A stretch of 37,837 nucleotides of DNA from Bacteroidaceae bacterium (GTDB lineage: Bacteria; Bacteroidota; Bacteroidia; Bacteroidales; Bacteroidaceae), in the NCBI GenBank assembly GCA_017525235.1, contig JAFXTC010000043.1, positions 1-37,837 of the forward strand, given 5' to 3'. Of the stretch, positions 17,401 to 26,446 are shown one piece after another; within the stretch, counting starts at the first letter, position 1; the number at the start of each line of letters is the position of its first letter. A program made the position numbers and the translations under genes. Under the pieces are notes generated by a model. It ran no database searches. It saw nothing but the letters and a program-made list of their open reading frames with translations, and had not been told where the DNA came from.

Positions 17401-17642
17401 GCGTCAATGTCGCTATGCGTTTTAATGTCCACGAAATCGTTTGGTTGAAAACAGCAGTTGCCGTGAATGGTCTCATAAGTAACGTCACTTGGATCCAGCA
17501 TAGCACGGTCGGTGTCTACATAAATAAAGCCGATGGGCTGTTTCTTGCGTTCAACATCGGTGTAGTCGGTCCATAGTCTTTGGCGGAAAGCCTTCAGAAT
17601 TTTACCACCTGTTCCGCCTAATCCAATTAGAATGTCTGCCAT
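14436..17642 (-). CDS. Large tubulin/FtsZ-superfamily GTPase-like protein
   Basis: 1068 residues, cytoplasmic. The N-terminal 400 residues show tubulin/FtsZ signatures: GLGGTGG (7-13, nucleotide-binding loop 1), IYVDTD (about 40-45), and GLAGGTGSGS (158-167, the tubulin signature GGTGSG), then a strand (IITFCQIPEN) and NGFGALEELNSL. This is the layout of the 'tubulin-like' (Tubulin_2, FtsZl-type) proteins described by Makarova and Koonin in 2010, not of cell-division FtsZ. The remaining 650 residues are mainly helical with a coiled-coil-rich middle (about 540-720) and an alpha/beta C-terminal region. Expected to bind GTP and perhaps polymerise at a membrane. Second gene of a ten-unit operon with membrane and exported partners. 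Codon use looks like its neighbours. Confidence 0.88.
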   Translation of the reverse strand: MADILIGLGGTGGKILKAFRQRLWTDYTDVERKKQPIGFIYVDTDRAMLDPSDVTYETIHGNCCFQPNDFVDIKTHSDIDAIFSNPTAYPKLHGLLGNVGETQSAVCPVGAAADQKRRAGRILFAANIEAYLFKLNTTVEEVKKKEVNGEINVYIFAGLAGGTGSGSIVDAVVQTRKWFFEHSFNEKQFNIITFCQIPENTPKAGWNSGRYKANGFGALEELNSLFASHYNLEWGTKTLTPPFDVTSSVEYGRTYLTYENPTPENVRAGRIPQDVKIGSGLVLYSNKNDKGFTITEPVELAELVANFIYAWVFMPGGDAKQNFGRFVTFENLSGNRDEYDETADPELASPIPVRTRSVGSFGIKRIVVPESSLQEHIAYTLGCSALMQFKYGNWNAQQGYRDEPLPFDAVSYVKDEGRRESWKLSRPYFLLQKYILEGDSKEKWKEGDFSTYWRPCIDAWQKVARGAKNEFPKLIELCRGGYESGFRGKGVENFFNDKAASIQEAYSKQIAEKVENYFFEQWSLGKLSLTTLEEITAKLYTQICAETQKFVEKDIPDLEQKIKANEQNIQSTVADYLNSNAIVRAATFNNRFQRVVELSVTLYSQKTELAAMRLFSQPLCQALEQRFQDLNNRVLGFKNQVDELVKFAKERMSALADLSLVDDDDTRDGTENMNLPVIEFYNRKRMQNLEKRLLVDQERMDSIGGQVRQAIVDALEGDKRFTNVQRMNNKVLSQALLGPVYEQIKSFHDKLCIEQQDKILGMPIMERLYQKYGNSPQELNKFAGDIVTASGIFTEIDMNQIRQKNDNTPTPELGVNILIKRILVNLPASKEPELVTFADDLKNAILANISGGEGANVIVDTNNPNQNEISVMTLVNGFPMRAISAVPMLQAEYSKLINEDPKNKIVLVSEGKDGDFHSLFARPAKTAAELREDVAPQLIVLLGLEKFIKDDASEEYGVGEKDFFGNAAVKPWGHRMFTEIPYDDRLVTERKTQVAKLFNETIQAAFAEVDCNVRSNVEAKKKEIQQAIMTQIAAVMQSENPKKPKPYNDFVDWTKKAVEIVLAYNPKV

Positions 17643-17673
17643 AATGATATTAGTTTTATGTTAAATGTTTGTT

Positions 17674-18243
17674 TTAAAATTGTAAGTTTCCCGCCCCGTC
17701 GTAAGAACAGTCGTCGCTACCGTTAAATGATGTTGGTATGTTACCTCGTCCGTATAGAATTACTACGAAGCAAGCTACCAAAATAATCCCTAGCATCCAC
17801 CATATGCGATGCCATATATATGAGTTAAGGTAGTCGACTATTGTGTCATGCATAACCTCTGCCAATTCTTCCACTTTTTGTCCGGAGAAATCGGCAACAT
17901 CAACAAATACACCAATAATGGGGACTTCCTCAATCACAGCATCCAGCACTTGTTGGCTTTCCTGTGCATTTACAACACCTTCGCAATTCTCAAGTATTTG
18001 GTTTAAATACAGTTGAGCGGCATCGGCAGCACCCTTTGCCTGTATAGCTCCTATCATCAGCGAAGTCTGTATGAGCAATAAGATGGCAAGCAAAACACCT
18101 GTGATGTAAAATACTGGGGTTTGGACAATTCCTTTGCTGATAATCTTCAAAACAATATACAGCAATGCCATAATAACTGCGGTCACTATGATACCATAGA
18201 ATATGCTTGAAAAAGCTGTAGCTATGAGAGAAAAGAATACCAT
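17674..18243 (-). CDS. Three-TM membrane protein heading the tubulin-like operon
   Basis: 189 residues. Hydrophobic helices at about 8-35, 43-67 and 147-165; between the second and third lies an extramembrane helical region of about 80 residues (AADAAQLYLNQILENCEGV ... VEELAEVMHDTIVDYLNS). The C-terminus is short and polar with two Cys. No family recognised. It starts about 60 bp after a strong promoter and ends 31 bp before the tubulin-like gene, which suggests a membrane anchor or partner for that protein. Confidence 0.8.
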   Translation of the reverse strand: MVFFSLIATAFSSIFYGIIVTAVIMALLYIVLKIISKGIVQTPVFYITGVLLAILLLIQTSLMIGAIQAKGAADAAQLYLNQILENCEGVVNAQESQQVLDAVIEEVPIIGVFVDVADFSGQKVEELAEVMHDTIVDYLNSYIWHRIWWMLGIILVACFVVILYGRGNIPTSFNGSDDCSYDGAGNLQF

Positions 18244-18270
18244 ATTCCCTAAATTTCATTGATACTAGTT

Positions 18271-18294
18271 GCCCGCTCAGCCATAAGAACGGGC
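18271..18294 (-). other. Hairpin in the leader of the tubulin-like operon
   Basis: GCCCG (18271-18275) pairs with CGGGC (18290-18294), with TC/GA able to extend the stem past a mismatch. It lies between the promoter and the first ATG and could affect leader stability. Confidence 0.35.
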
Positions 18295-18305
18295 TTGGTC
18301 AAATG

Positions 18306-18336
18306 CAAATATAGGGATTAATTCTTTTCGTGCAAA
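18306..18336 (-). promoter_or_regulatory. Promoter of the tubulin-like operon
   Basis: Minus strand: TTTG at 18336-18333, 19 bp, then TATATTTG at 18313-18306, a full match to the Bacteroidetes consensus. Transcription should start near 18299, giving a leader of about 55 nt. No comparable promoter or clear terminator was seen in the short gaps downstream, so one transcript of about 10.8 kb is plausible. Confidence 0.75.
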
Positions 18337-18432
18337 GAAAATTTAGAAAATATTTTAATTTCGTTAACAAAATTCTTCAAGAGTGGAAGAATTAGGGGTA
18401 AAGATGTTTTTTTTGAGAGGAAAAAGTCTTTA

Positions 18433-21400
18433 TCATTGGCCAATGACGAATTTCCCGTCGTCCGTTACACCTTCTGCAGAGATAATCATATCGGTACACG
18501 TGGAGTTGTTCCAGAATTCCACGTGAGCTTTTCCGTCCTTGTCTGTCCATATATTGGGATTCCAATAGAGTGTGCGGCGGAAATCGTTCATCGGGGGTAT
18601 CTCGGAATAATCTTCTGTCTCGAAAACTTCCACGGGGTCGTAACCTTGGAATGATGTATAGCGTATGCCCTTAATCTTGCTCTTAACCTGATTCTGGCGG
18701 GTGTAGCAGTATATTACGTATGGCTCTTTGCTCTCTATTCTGGCTGAGCCAGTTAAGTTCCTGACAAGATTGTTGTCTTTCGCTAAGTATACTGATTTTA
18801 CGTCTTCGAGCAGTTCCGGCATCTCTATGGGAGATCTTGTTATGCGATTCTGTGTTGCTGCGCTATCTAAAGACAAATTAGTGATGGTACATAACAGGTT
18901 ATTAACCATCCATATTACGGGGCGATTGTATACCGATAGTCCGTCTCTCCAAACGCGAACCCAACTAGCATGTAGCGAATCATCTTCATCCTCGTTTTTG
19001 GCATATAGATCCGCAACATTTTCAATTTTTCCAGGGTGAACTTTATCGTAAGGAGTTGCATTCCACACAGCTTTCTCAGTGGGGTTGCTGCTACCCTTGA
19101 ACATTTCGTGTTTCGTCATGAGCCACTCAGTAAGGGTAGGGGGCTCTTCTCCACGGTCAAAGAACTCCTCTACAGCATTTTCGCAGTCATAATAGATTGT
19201 GGAATGTATCTGCGCGTGTGTCTCGTCATCAAATCCGCTATAGTTGAAGTTGTTACGTCTTTTACTTCTTACCGTTTGCTCACGCATGGTTATTCCGCGG
19301 GCATCTAGGAACTTCTTCCAGATTTCTTCGTTTTCGGCAGGAAGGTCCCAGTGGTGTATCTGAAGGTTGTCCATAGGAATCTGTTTTACCTCGAACTCTT
19401 CGGGGTGCCGTGGGTTGGGAGAGAAGTGTCTGTTTATGGGGATGATGTATTTGTCGGAGATTCCCTTCTCGTAAGCCGAGATGCTCAGGGACCACTCACC
19501 TTGCAGGTCGGGAAATACGAGGACATAGTACCCTGTGCTGTCTGTAACAGCGGAGGCGCCAACATATTCGCTGCCATCACTCAATGTGGCAGAAATCCTA
19601 ACACCAGCGACACTGGCTTTGGTTCCTTTCTTAGCCTTGAGCCGACCGTCGATGGCAAGTTTACTTTCGTAGGGTTGAAGGGATTCAGGTTTCTTGTAAC
19701 CGCTCATAATATCCCAGTCATAGCGTCGCCAACCCTGAATCATCATCAGAAGGTCGGCTGCCTTGCGATGTTCTGCATCATCACTCTCGAAGTAGTATTC
19801 AGGATTGGCAATATATCCTTTTATATCGCTTCCCAGCAGCATCCACGTTTTGATGTCGCCTTGTTTGCCGTTTACTATGCTGCTTGCATCTATGGCAGAG
19901 AAGGAAAGTGAGGTATATGGTGTGGAGGTAATATCCATCGACACTTTGCCACAGGGCATAAGAGTGGAGGTGGTATTCTGTATCTTCAGCGAATCGGTAT
20001 ATTCAGGGCATCGGAAGATAAAGCGGTCGGCCAGGGCACCTCCTTCGGGGTCAAAGACCGTTATTTGCGAAACGCCATCAGGAAGGATGTTTCTTGCAAT
20101 AGAGAAATGCTGGTGCTCCTGGGTCTTGAAGAGATGTGAAGTTATCACTTTTCCGCTATGAATGAGTGCATAGCCTAATTCCTTGTCCGTTATCCCTGCT
20201 GTTGCCCAAATGTCCATAGCAAGACTGTCGTTGCGCAAGGCATCTACCATCAGGGATATACCCTCGTCTTTTGCCTGAGGCAGGTTATATCTGTGTGACG
20301 ACCCGTTGATGTTTATCTCAACCGACTGCTGGTCGGCCGATGCCGGAACATCCACAATTCCGCGCTTACCTTTTATAATATATGCTACGCGGGAAGGAAG
20401 TCCCTTTACCAAATAGCCGCCTTCGGGATAGAAAGCTTTTTTTACCTCCTGCTCTGTTTCTGTTTCGGTGAGCTTTGTCTCTGTATCCAGGCGTGGGGTG
20501 TAGTCGCCTTCCTTACGTGGTTCCCTGAAGATGGGTATTATTCTGGAGAAGCAGGCGTTCTTGCTCCAGTTGGTCATGTAGCGTGTATATGCTCTCAGTT
20601 CATAGAATCCTGTTGGCAAAACAACATTGTCCAACGTGATGTTTCCTGCTCCTATGCCGTGTGTTATGTAAAGTTTCTTGTGGGCTACGATATCGCCTTT
20701 AGGGCTTAACAGGTCCACGTAAAGAATACTGCTGAAATTTCCGCGTTTTTCAGTATCTGTACGTATCACGTATGCCTTAAACCAGATGGTCTCGCCTTTG
20801 AAATACCCTGTGTTATCAAGGTGCAGATAAACCTTCTCCTGCGGAAGGGCGTTCTTCCATCTCGAGGTCTGTTGGGTGTCGTCTTCGGCTTGCTGTTCAT
20901 CGTTCTTCTCGTTCATGGCATAGTATTTACCTTTGACCAATGCATCTTCGGTCTCCGTACGAGCCATAATGGAGAGGTATTTGTCCATAGACGGATTATG
21001 TCCGACCTCATCAATAGCATAGACAAGATTGCTCCCGATTTCTGTAGGCCAGTTGATGTTTTTTCTGATATCAAATTCGTCCATGTTAATCATTACGGAG
21101 TGGCACTTTACTTTGTTGGCAGTAAGTGTGAATGTCATGTTATCCACTTCGCTGAACCCGTTGCGTGTTGTGTAATTGATGCGAAAATTAATGGTTGTAT
21201 GTGAAATAACGGATGCATCCTCGGCATAAACCTTCGCATTTGAAATCATATTTCCTTCGAAACACACAAGTTCGTATGTTGAAGGCTTGACATAGACCTT
21301 CCCCCCTACCAAATCGATGCGTTTTGGGATTAATTGTATGCATCTGAGTCCCTCTTTGTCATCATTTGTGTAAATATCGGAGGAAAGCTGGTAATTCTTT

Positions 21401-22059
21401 TTCAGCCATCCTGCAGTAGCACCTTGTTTTAAGGGGAATTCGTATTCTTTCCAGAACTTGTCGTCTCCCATAATAGGACCAATGCAGAATAGATTATGTA
21501 GGTTTGTCCTGCGTAAGTTTGATGCATTTTGTCCTTCCGCAGAGACGCTGTAATATATTCCGTTGTAAATCTTAAGTGCATGAAGGACACTGGCAGAACC
21601 GGCTTCCATGAATGATTCCACCATTTCGTTTCCGTCAGTTGTCTGTAGTGTGATACGTGAGAAGAACGGCACTCTGTGCCCTCTTTTTGAGTTGGCTTCT
21701 TTGTTCAGCTTCTTGGCCACGCGCTCAAGAAGCAACTCGTCTGATTCCACACTGACTTCATGTAGGTCTTTTGACAAAGATGTGAGTCGGATGGTATTTG
21801 TCAGCTCAGACTTCTTGAGGATAAGCGTTTTGTATCCAATACATGAAATCCTTACCTGTTCCCCATTTTCCATTTCGAGTATAGCAAATCCGTCATCGTT
21901 GGTCCAGGCTCCCTTGCCTTCGGCCACATACATGCATACTCCCGCAAGACTTTCACCGGTTTCGGCGTCCACAACACGATATTTGTCCTGCCCTTGTACG
22001 GTGGCAGATAAAAGCAACAATAGGCTGCAAAATACTGTCTTATAAATGGTTCTGTTCAT
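18433..22059 (-). CDS. Large exported protein with carboxypeptidase-regulatory and MG2 domains
   Basis: 1208 residues from the ATG at 22059 (an upstream in-frame TTG at 22068 is less likely). Signal peptide MNRTIYKTVFCSLLLLLSATVQG. Residues about 27-100 form a CarboxypepD_reg-like beta-sandwich (YRVVDAETGESLAGV ... ISCIGYKTL). Around 410-510 is an MG2 macroglobulin domain (KVYLHLDNTGYFKGETIWFKAY ... LPTGFYELRAYTRYM, shown in part). A second regulatory-type domain is near 830-900. No TonB-box, beta-barrel or thioester motif was seen. Such proteins are common in Bacteroidales and probably act in the periplasm or at the surface; their role is not established. Expressed separately from the tubulin operon. 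The stop overlaps a palindrome TCATTGGCCAATGA (18433-18446) followed by a T-rich stretch, a possible weak terminator. Confidence 0.85.
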   Translation of the reverse strand: MNRTIYKTVFCSLLLLLSATVQGQDKYRVVDAETGESLAGVCMYVAEGKGAWTNDDGFAILEMENGEQVRISCIGYKTLILKKSELTNTIRLTSLSKDLHEVSVESDELLLERVAKKLNKEANSKRGHRVPFFSRITLQTTDGNEMVESFMEAGSASVLHALKIYNGIYYSVSAEGQNASNLRRTNLHNLFCIGPIMGDDKFWKEYEFPLKQGATAGWLKKNYQLSSDIYTNDDKEGLRCIQLIPKRIDLVGGKVYVKPSTYELVCFEGNMISNAKVYAEDASVISHTTINFRINYTTRNGFSEVDNMTFTLTANKVKCHSVMINMDEFDIRKNINWPTEIGSNLVYAIDEVGHNPSMDKYLSIMARTETEDALVKGKYYAMNEKNDEQQAEDDTQQTSRWKNALPQEKVYLHLDNTGYFKGETIWFKAYVIRTDTEKRGNFSSILYVDLLSPKGDIVAHKKLYITHGIGAGNITLDNVVLPTGFYELRAYTRYMTNWSKNACFSRIIPIFREPRKEGDYTPRLDTETKLTETETEQEVKKAFYPEGGYLVKGLPSRVAYIIKGKRGIVDVPASADQQSVEININGSSHRYNLPQAKDEGISLMVDALRNDSLAMDIWATAGITDKELGYALIHSGKVITSHLFKTQEHQHFSIARNILPDGVSQITVFDPEGGALADRFIFRCPEYTDSLKIQNTTSTLMPCGKVSMDITSTPYTSLSFSAIDASSIVNGKQGDIKTWMLLGSDIKGYIANPEYYFESDDAEHRKAADLLMMIQGWRRYDWDIMSGYKKPESLQPYESKLAIDGRLKAKKGTKASVAGVRISATLSDGSEYVGASAVTDSTGYYVLVFPDLQGEWSLSISAYEKGISDKYIIPINRHFSPNPRHPEEFEVKQIPMDNLQIHHWDLPAENEEIWKKFLDARGITMREQTVRSKRRNNFNYSGFDDETHAQIHSTIYYDCENAVEEFFDRGEEPPTLTEWLMTKHEMFKGSSNPTEKAVWNATPYDKVHPGKIENVADLYAKNEDEDDSLHASWVRVWRDGLSVYNRPVIWMVNNLLCTITNLSLDSAATQNRITRSPIEMPELLEDVKSVYLAKDNNLVRNLTGSARIESKEPYVIYCYTRQNQVKSKIKGIRYTSFQGYDPVEVFETEDYSEIPPMNDFRRTLYWNPNIWTDKDGKAHVEFWNNSTCTDMIISAEGVTDDGKFVIGQ

Positions 22060-22101
22060 GGGGCACAAAAAGATTAATTTCCTATAATGCTTTGTTAAAG
22101 A

Positions 22102-22124
22102 CGGAGCCGGCTGGGCCGGCTCCG
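22102..22124 (-). terminator. Terminator hairpin after mutB
   Basis: CGGAGCCGGC (22102-22111) pairs perfectly with GCCGGCTCCG (22115-22124) around a three-base loop. On the minus strand TCTTT follows. It separates the mutAB operon from the large MG2-domain gene. Confidence 0.75.
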
Positions 22125-22158
22125 ATTACTAGGTTGTCAATGTGTCTTACATTATTCA

Positions 22159-24327
22159 TTACTCCTTATCCAACAGAATCTTCATCATTTCGATTGCTGA
22201 GTACGGGATAGGAGTACCAGGGCCGAAGATGCAGGCTACGCCAGCCTTGTAGAGGAAGTCGTAGTCCTGAGCAGGAATAACACCACCGGCTGTTACCATG
22301 ATGTCCTCACGACCCAGCTTCTTCAGCTCTTCAATGAGCTGAGGAATAAGGGTCTTGTGACCTGCTGCCAGTGAAGAAGCACCTACGATGTGCACGTCGT
22401 TCTCAACAGCCATACGGGCAGCCTCCTCGGGAGTCTGGAACAAGGGGCCCATATCCACGTCGAAGCCGCAGTCGGCATAACCTGTTGCCACTACCTTAGC
22501 ACCACGGTCGTGACCATCCTGTCCCATCTTGGCAACGAAGATACGTGGGCGGCGACCTTCCTTCTTTGCGAACTCGTCGGTAAGGCGCTTGGCCTCCTCG
22601 AAGTCCTTGTCATTCTTTGATTCTGAACTATACACGCCTGAAATTGTTCTGATTACTGCTTTATAACGACCTACGATAGCTTCGCAGGCGTCGCTTATCT
22701 CACCCAAAGTGGCACGGTGGCCAGCTGCGATAACAGCAAGGTCGAGCAGGTTGTGCTCACTCTTCTTGCCTTCGTTGAATTCGCAAACACACTCGGTGAT
22801 AGCCTCCAAGTCTTTCTTAACCTGAGCTTCATCGCGGTTTGCTTTCAACTCCTTCAGTGCGGCCTCCTGCTGCAAACGTACAGCGGTGTTGTCAACCTCA
22901 AGAATGTCGATGGGATCTTCGTGATCCAAGCGATACTTGTTGATACCGACAATTGTCTGTGTTCCAGAGTCGATGCGAGCCTGTGTACGTGCAGCAGCCT
23001 CCTCGATACGCATCTTGGGCAGACCGGTCTCGATAGCCTTAGCCATACCGCCCAGCTTCTCAATTTCCTGAATGTGCTCCCATGCCTTGGTGTACAACTC
23101 CTGAGTCAGCTTCTCTACGTAGTAAGAACCTGCCCATGGGTCGATGTGCTTGCAGACTTGAGTCTCATTCTGGATGTAAATCTGGGTGTTACGTGCAATA
23201 CGGGCAGAGAAGTCGGTAGGCAGGGCAATAGCCTCATCAAGGGCGTTGGTATGCAAGCTCTGGGTGTGACCCAAAACAGCAGCCATAGCCTCGATACAGG
23301 TACGACCTACATTATTATAAGGATCCTGCTCGGTGAGCGACCAACCAGATGTCTGAGAGTGGGTACGCAGGGCCATAGACTTAGGATTCTTGGCACCGAA
23401 GCTTTTGACAATCTTAGCCCACAACAGACGGCCTGCACGCATCTTGGCAATCTCCATGAAGTGGTTCATACCAATAGCCCAGAAGAAGCTCAGACGGGGT
23501 GCAAAGGCATCTACGTCGATACCGGCATTGATACCGGCACGCAGGTAGTCCATACCGTCGGCTAGGGTGTAAGCCAACTCAATATCGGCTGTAGCACCAG
23601 CTTCCTGCATGTGGTAGCCAGAGATAGAGATGCTGTTGAACTTAGGCATCTTCTGAGAAGTGTACTCGAAGATATCTGCGATAATCTTCATGGAGAATGC
23701 TGGTGGGTAGATGTAGGTGTTACGCACCATGAACTCCTTGAGGATATCGTTCTGGATGGTACCGGCCATTTCCTCGAGCTGTGCGCCTTGCTCCAGACCT
23801 GCATTGATGTAGAATGCCAAAACGGGCAATACGGCACCGTTCATAGTCATGGAAACAGACATCTTGTTCAAGGGGATACCATCAAAGAGCACCTTCATGT
23901 TCTCCAAAGAACAGATACTTACACCAGCCTTACCAACATCACCTACAACGCGCTGGTTGTCGGGGTCGTAACCACGGTGTGTGGGAAGGTCGAAGGCTAC
24001 GGAAAGTCCCTTCTGACCAGAAGCCAGGTTCCTGCGGTAGAAAGCATTACTTTCCTCAGCGGTAGAGAAACCGGCATACTGACGAATAGTCCAAGGACGG
24101 AAGGGGTACATCATACTATAGGGGCCACGTAGGAAGGGAGGTATACCGGCAGCGAAGTCCAGATGCTCCATACCTTCCAGGTCCTCTTTGGTATATACAG
24201 GCTGAATGTCTATCTGCTCGGGAGTTCTCCAGTTGGCAGTAATACCAGCCTCTTTTTGCCATGTCTGGCCATTCTTTGCCTCAATACCGGCAAAGATATC
24301 GATATTGCTAAATTGTTTACGTGCCAT
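22159..24327 (-). CDS. mutB: Methylmalonyl-CoA mutase, large (alpha) subunit
   Basis: 722 residues, the usual length. N-terminal TIM-barrel part with substrate-binding segments typical of the family ([18 protein letters not shown] near 76, [11 protein letters not shown], then [12 protein letters not shown]). The C-terminal cobalamin domain has DGHDRG (604-609; His606 is the lower axial cobalt ligand), ASSLAAGH and TAGGVIP. With MutA it interconverts succinyl-CoA and (R)-methylmalonyl-CoA using adenosylcobalamin, a step of propionate formation in Bacteroidales. The start lies 2 bp after the stop of mutA, so the two are coupled. Methylmalonyl-CoA epimerase and decarboxylase genes are not in the window. 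Confidence 0.98.
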   Translation of the reverse strand: MARKQFSNIDIFAGIEAKNGQTWQKEAGITANWRTPEQIDIQPVYTKEDLEGMEHLDFAAGIPPFLRGPYSMMYPFRPWTIRQYAGFSTAEESNAFYRRNLASGQKGLSVAFDLPTHRGYDPDNQRVVGDVGKAGVSICSLENMKVLFDGIPLNKMSVSMTMNGAVLPVLAFYINAGLEQGAQLEEMAGTIQNDILKEFMVRNTYIYPPAFSMKIIADIFEYTSQKMPKFNSISISGYHMQEAGATADIELAYTLADGMDYLRAGINAGIDVDAFAPRLSFFWAIGMNHFMEIAKMRAGRLLWAKIVKSFGAKNPKSMALRTHSQTSGWSLTEQDPYNNVGRTCIEAMAAVLGHTQSLHTNALDEAIALPTDFSARIARNTQIYIQNETQVCKHIDPWAGSYYVEKLTQELYTKAWEHIQEIEKLGGMAKAIETGLPKMRIEEAAARTQARIDSGTQTIVGINKYRLDHEDPIDILEVDNTAVRLQQEAALKELKANRDEAQVKKDLEAITECVCEFNEGKKSEHNLLDLAVIAAGHRATLGEISDACEAIVGRYKAVIRTISGVYSSESKNDKDFEEAKRLTDEFAKKEGRRPRIFVAKMGQDGHDRGAKVVATGYADCGFDVDMGPLFQTPEEAARMAVENDVHIVGASSLAAGHKTLIPQLIEELKKLGREDIMVTAGGVIPAQDYDFLYKAGVACIFGPGTPIPYSAIEMMKILLDKE

Positions 24328-24329
24328 AA

Positions 24330-26177
24330 TCAGATTCCGAGTTTTGCGTTGTACTCCTTAAGAGTCTCAAGCTGGTTAGACCTTACGTGGATGAAATTCT
24401 CGATGCCTGCAGCCTTCAGATCGTCTGTACAAGCGGGTGCTCCAGCTACAACGTAGAGGGCACGGCCGTTCAGATACTTGAAAGCAGGGATAGCGTACTC
24501 TGCATATTCGTCGTCGCTTGAACAGAGAACAACGATGTCTGCACCAGCCTCCAAAGCCTTGTCAACACCCTCCTCAACGGTGGGGAAGCCCAAGTTGTCG
24601 ATTACCTTATAACCGGCAGCTGCCAGGAAGTTGCAAGAGAACTGGGCGCGAGCCTGACGCATAGCCAGATTACCGATGGTAAGCATAAAGGCAACGGGTA
24701 CCTTTGCTGCTTTCTCGGTAGTGAGGCGCAAAGCTTCGAAGTCGCTAGCCAGACGTGTGGGCTTCAGGGCGGGCAGACCCTCTCCCTGCTCGCCGCAACA
24801 GCAGCAACCTGTAGCAGGTTCCTTGCCTTCGCTCTTCTCGGTGAAGTTGGGGAACTGGTTGGTACCCAGCAGGAACTCCTTACGCTTGCCGGCATTGCCA
24901 TGACGGGTTGCGTTGGTCTCGTTGATGGTATTCTGGATGTTACCAGCCATAACTTCCTTCAGGAAACCACCCTTCTCCTCAACGTCGAGGAAGAGCTTCC
25001 AAGCCTGCTCTGCCAAAGCCTTTGTCAAGGTCTCAAGGAAGTAAGAACCACCGGCAACGTCTACGATACGACCGAAGTGGCACTCCTCCTTCAGCAACAA
25101 CTGCTGGTTACGGGCAATACGCTCAGCAAAATCTGTGGGAGTCTCGTATGGCGTGTCGAAAGGAACAACCACCATACTCTCTACACCACCGAGGGCAGCC
25201 GACATGGCTTCTGTCTGGCTACGCAACAGGTTTACATAGCTGTCGAAAAGGGTCTGGTTGTAAGTAGTGGTAACAGCGCAGATGTGCATCTTGGCACTCT
25301 CCTTATCAACTGTGTACTGACTTACAATCTGAGCCCAAAGCATACGTGCGGCACGTATCTTGGCAATCTCCATGAAGTAAACACCATTGATACCCAGGTT
25401 GAACTTGATGTTCTGAGCTGCTACCTCAGGAGCCACACCAGCCTCAACCATTGCAGCCAGATACTCATTACACCAAGCCAAGGCGTAGCCCAGGTCCTGA
25501 TAACTGTATGCGCCGGCATCAGTCAGTTTGTAAGCGTTAACGGCAACGGCACGGAACAGGGGGAAGTCCTTCAGAACCTCTACCATCTCCTTAGCCTGAG
25601 CGATGAGGCCTGAACGGTCCTTACCGCTGCACAGAATCTTCTCGATGGGGTCGAAACAGATGCTGCCTGCAATCTTAGCCTTATCACAGCCTTTCTCCTC
25701 GAAGTAAGCCACCAACAACTTGGCCAGCTCCACGCTGTGGCGCTGACAGGTCTTGAAGTTCAGCTCTACGCACTCAACATAGATGCCTTCCAGCAAGGTT
25801 TTGATGTACTCGGCGCTCAACTGATCGGCGGGGATAACGAAGCCAAGACTGTCAACACCCTTGTTCAGGATGTCTAAAGCCTTCTCGTTAGCTGCCTTGG
25901 GGCACTCACACTTGATGTCCTGACGGACATACCACTCATTGTCTGCGGCCTTGTTGCCGCGAACATAGGGGAACTCGCCGGGAAGGGCGTTTACGAGGGC
26001 CAGGTTCTCCACATCTTCCTTGCGGTAGAAGGGTTCCATGCTGAAGCCTTCGTTGGTTCTCCATACCATCTTCTTCTGATAGTCTGCTCCCTTGAGGTCA
26101 ACCTCAATCTTGTCGCGCCATTCCTGACGGGTAGGGGCAGTAAAGTCAGAGAAGAGTCTTTCTTTACTATCTGCCAT
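24330..26177 (-). CDS. mutA: Methylmalonyl-CoA mutase, small (beta) subunit
   Basis: 615 residues, homologous throughout to the large subunit but with a degenerate cobalamin domain: no D-x-H-x-x-G, as expected of the non-catalytic subunit. It pairs with MutB as a heterodimer. Odd feature: the linker between barrel and C-terminal domain contains four consecutive Cys (residues 458-461, in TGCCCCGEQ), encoded at 24795-24806. First gene of the mutAB operon, behind a strong promoter at 26223-26254. Confidence 0.97.
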   Translation of the reverse strand: MADSKERLFSDFTAPTRQEWRDKIEVDLKGADYQKKMVWRTNEGFSMEPFYRKEDVENLALVNALPGEFPYVRGNKAADNEWYVRQDIKCECPKAANEKALDILNKGVDSLGFVIPADQLSAEYIKTLLEGIYVECVELNFKTCQRHSVELAKLLVAYFEEKGCDKAKIAGSICFDPIEKILCSGKDRSGLIAQAKEMVEVLKDFPLFRAVAVNAYKLTDAGAYSYQDLGYALAWCNEYLAAMVEAGVAPEVAAQNIKFNLGINGVYFMEIAKIRAARMLWAQIVSQYTVDKESAKMHICAVTTTYNQTLFDSYVNLLRSQTEAMSAALGGVESMVVVPFDTPYETPTDFAERIARNQQLLLKEECHFGRIVDVAGGSYFLETLTKALAEQAWKLFLDVEEKGGFLKEVMAGNIQNTINETNATRHGNAGKRKEFLLGTNQFPNFTEKSEGKEPATGCCCCGEQGEGLPALKPTRLASDFEALRLTTEKAAKVPVAFMLTIGNLAMRQARAQFSCNFLAAAGYKVIDNLGFPTVEEGVDKALEAGADIVVLCSSDDEYAEYAIPAFKYLNGRALYVVAGAPACTDDLKAAGIENFIHVRSNQLETLKEYNAKLGI

Positions 26178-26222
26178 ATTTTTTATTAAAAATAAATAAT
26201 GTTTTCATGCTTAAAGCGGACA

Positions 26223-26254
26223 CAAAGTTAAGCCAATTTTGGTACAACGACAAA
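26223..26254 (-). promoter_or_regulatory. Promoter of mutAB
   Basis: Minus strand: TTTG at 26254-26251, 20 bp, TAACTTTG at 26230-26223. Both elements and the spacing match the Bacteroidetes consensus. Leader about 40 nt; no cobalamin riboswitch would fit in it. Confidence 0.75.
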
Positions 26255-26335
26255 TAAAACCGCATAAAATGAATAATTATGCACGTAAAAAAACAGAAAT
26301 ACCATCTGCGGATAACAATCTATTCTATTTTTACG

Positions 26336-26343
26336 TACCTTTG
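26336..26343 (+). promoter_or_regulatory. -7 element of the AspT-type transporter gene
   Basis: TACCTTTG matches TAnnTTTG; no TTTG is found 19-20 bp upstream. It is divergent from the mutAB promoter and would give a leader of about 100 nt containing two heptamer arrays. Confidence 0.5.
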
Positions 26344-26350
26344 CAGCAGA

Positions 26351-26434
26351 ATTTTAGACTTTAGGCTTTAGACTCTAGACTTTAGACAATGATCAAAGAG
26401 AATCTCAATTCTTAGCTCTTAATTCTTAACTCTT
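26351..26434 (+). repeat. Two heptamer tandem-repeat arrays in a gene leader
   Basis: First array: ACTTTAG, GCTTTAG, ACTCTAG, ACTTTAG at 26358-26385, with a weaker ATTTTAG before it (26351-26357). Second array: AATTCTT, AGCTCTT, AATTCTT, AACTCTT at 26407-26434. Both have an exact 7-bp period with different units. They lie between the -7 element and the ATG at 26447. Confidence 0.8.
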
Positions 26435-26446
26435 AATTTGCAAAAT

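Noticed and set aside
14436-17642. Cell-division FtsZ
   Set aside because: The length (1068 residues), altered loops and neighbours do not fit FtsZ (usually under 500 residues with division genes alongside).
22717-23565. 282-codon frame on the plus strand
   Set aside because: It lies wholly antisense to mutB, whose product is certain; the composition is that of a shadow frame.
26438-26446. TTG start for the AspT-type transporter
   Set aside because: An ATG three codons later starts the conserved hydrophobic N-terminus, so the TTG is not needed.
26178-26446. Cobalamin riboswitch upstream of mutA
   Set aside because: The predicted leader is only about 40 nt and no B12-box-like conserved core was seen.
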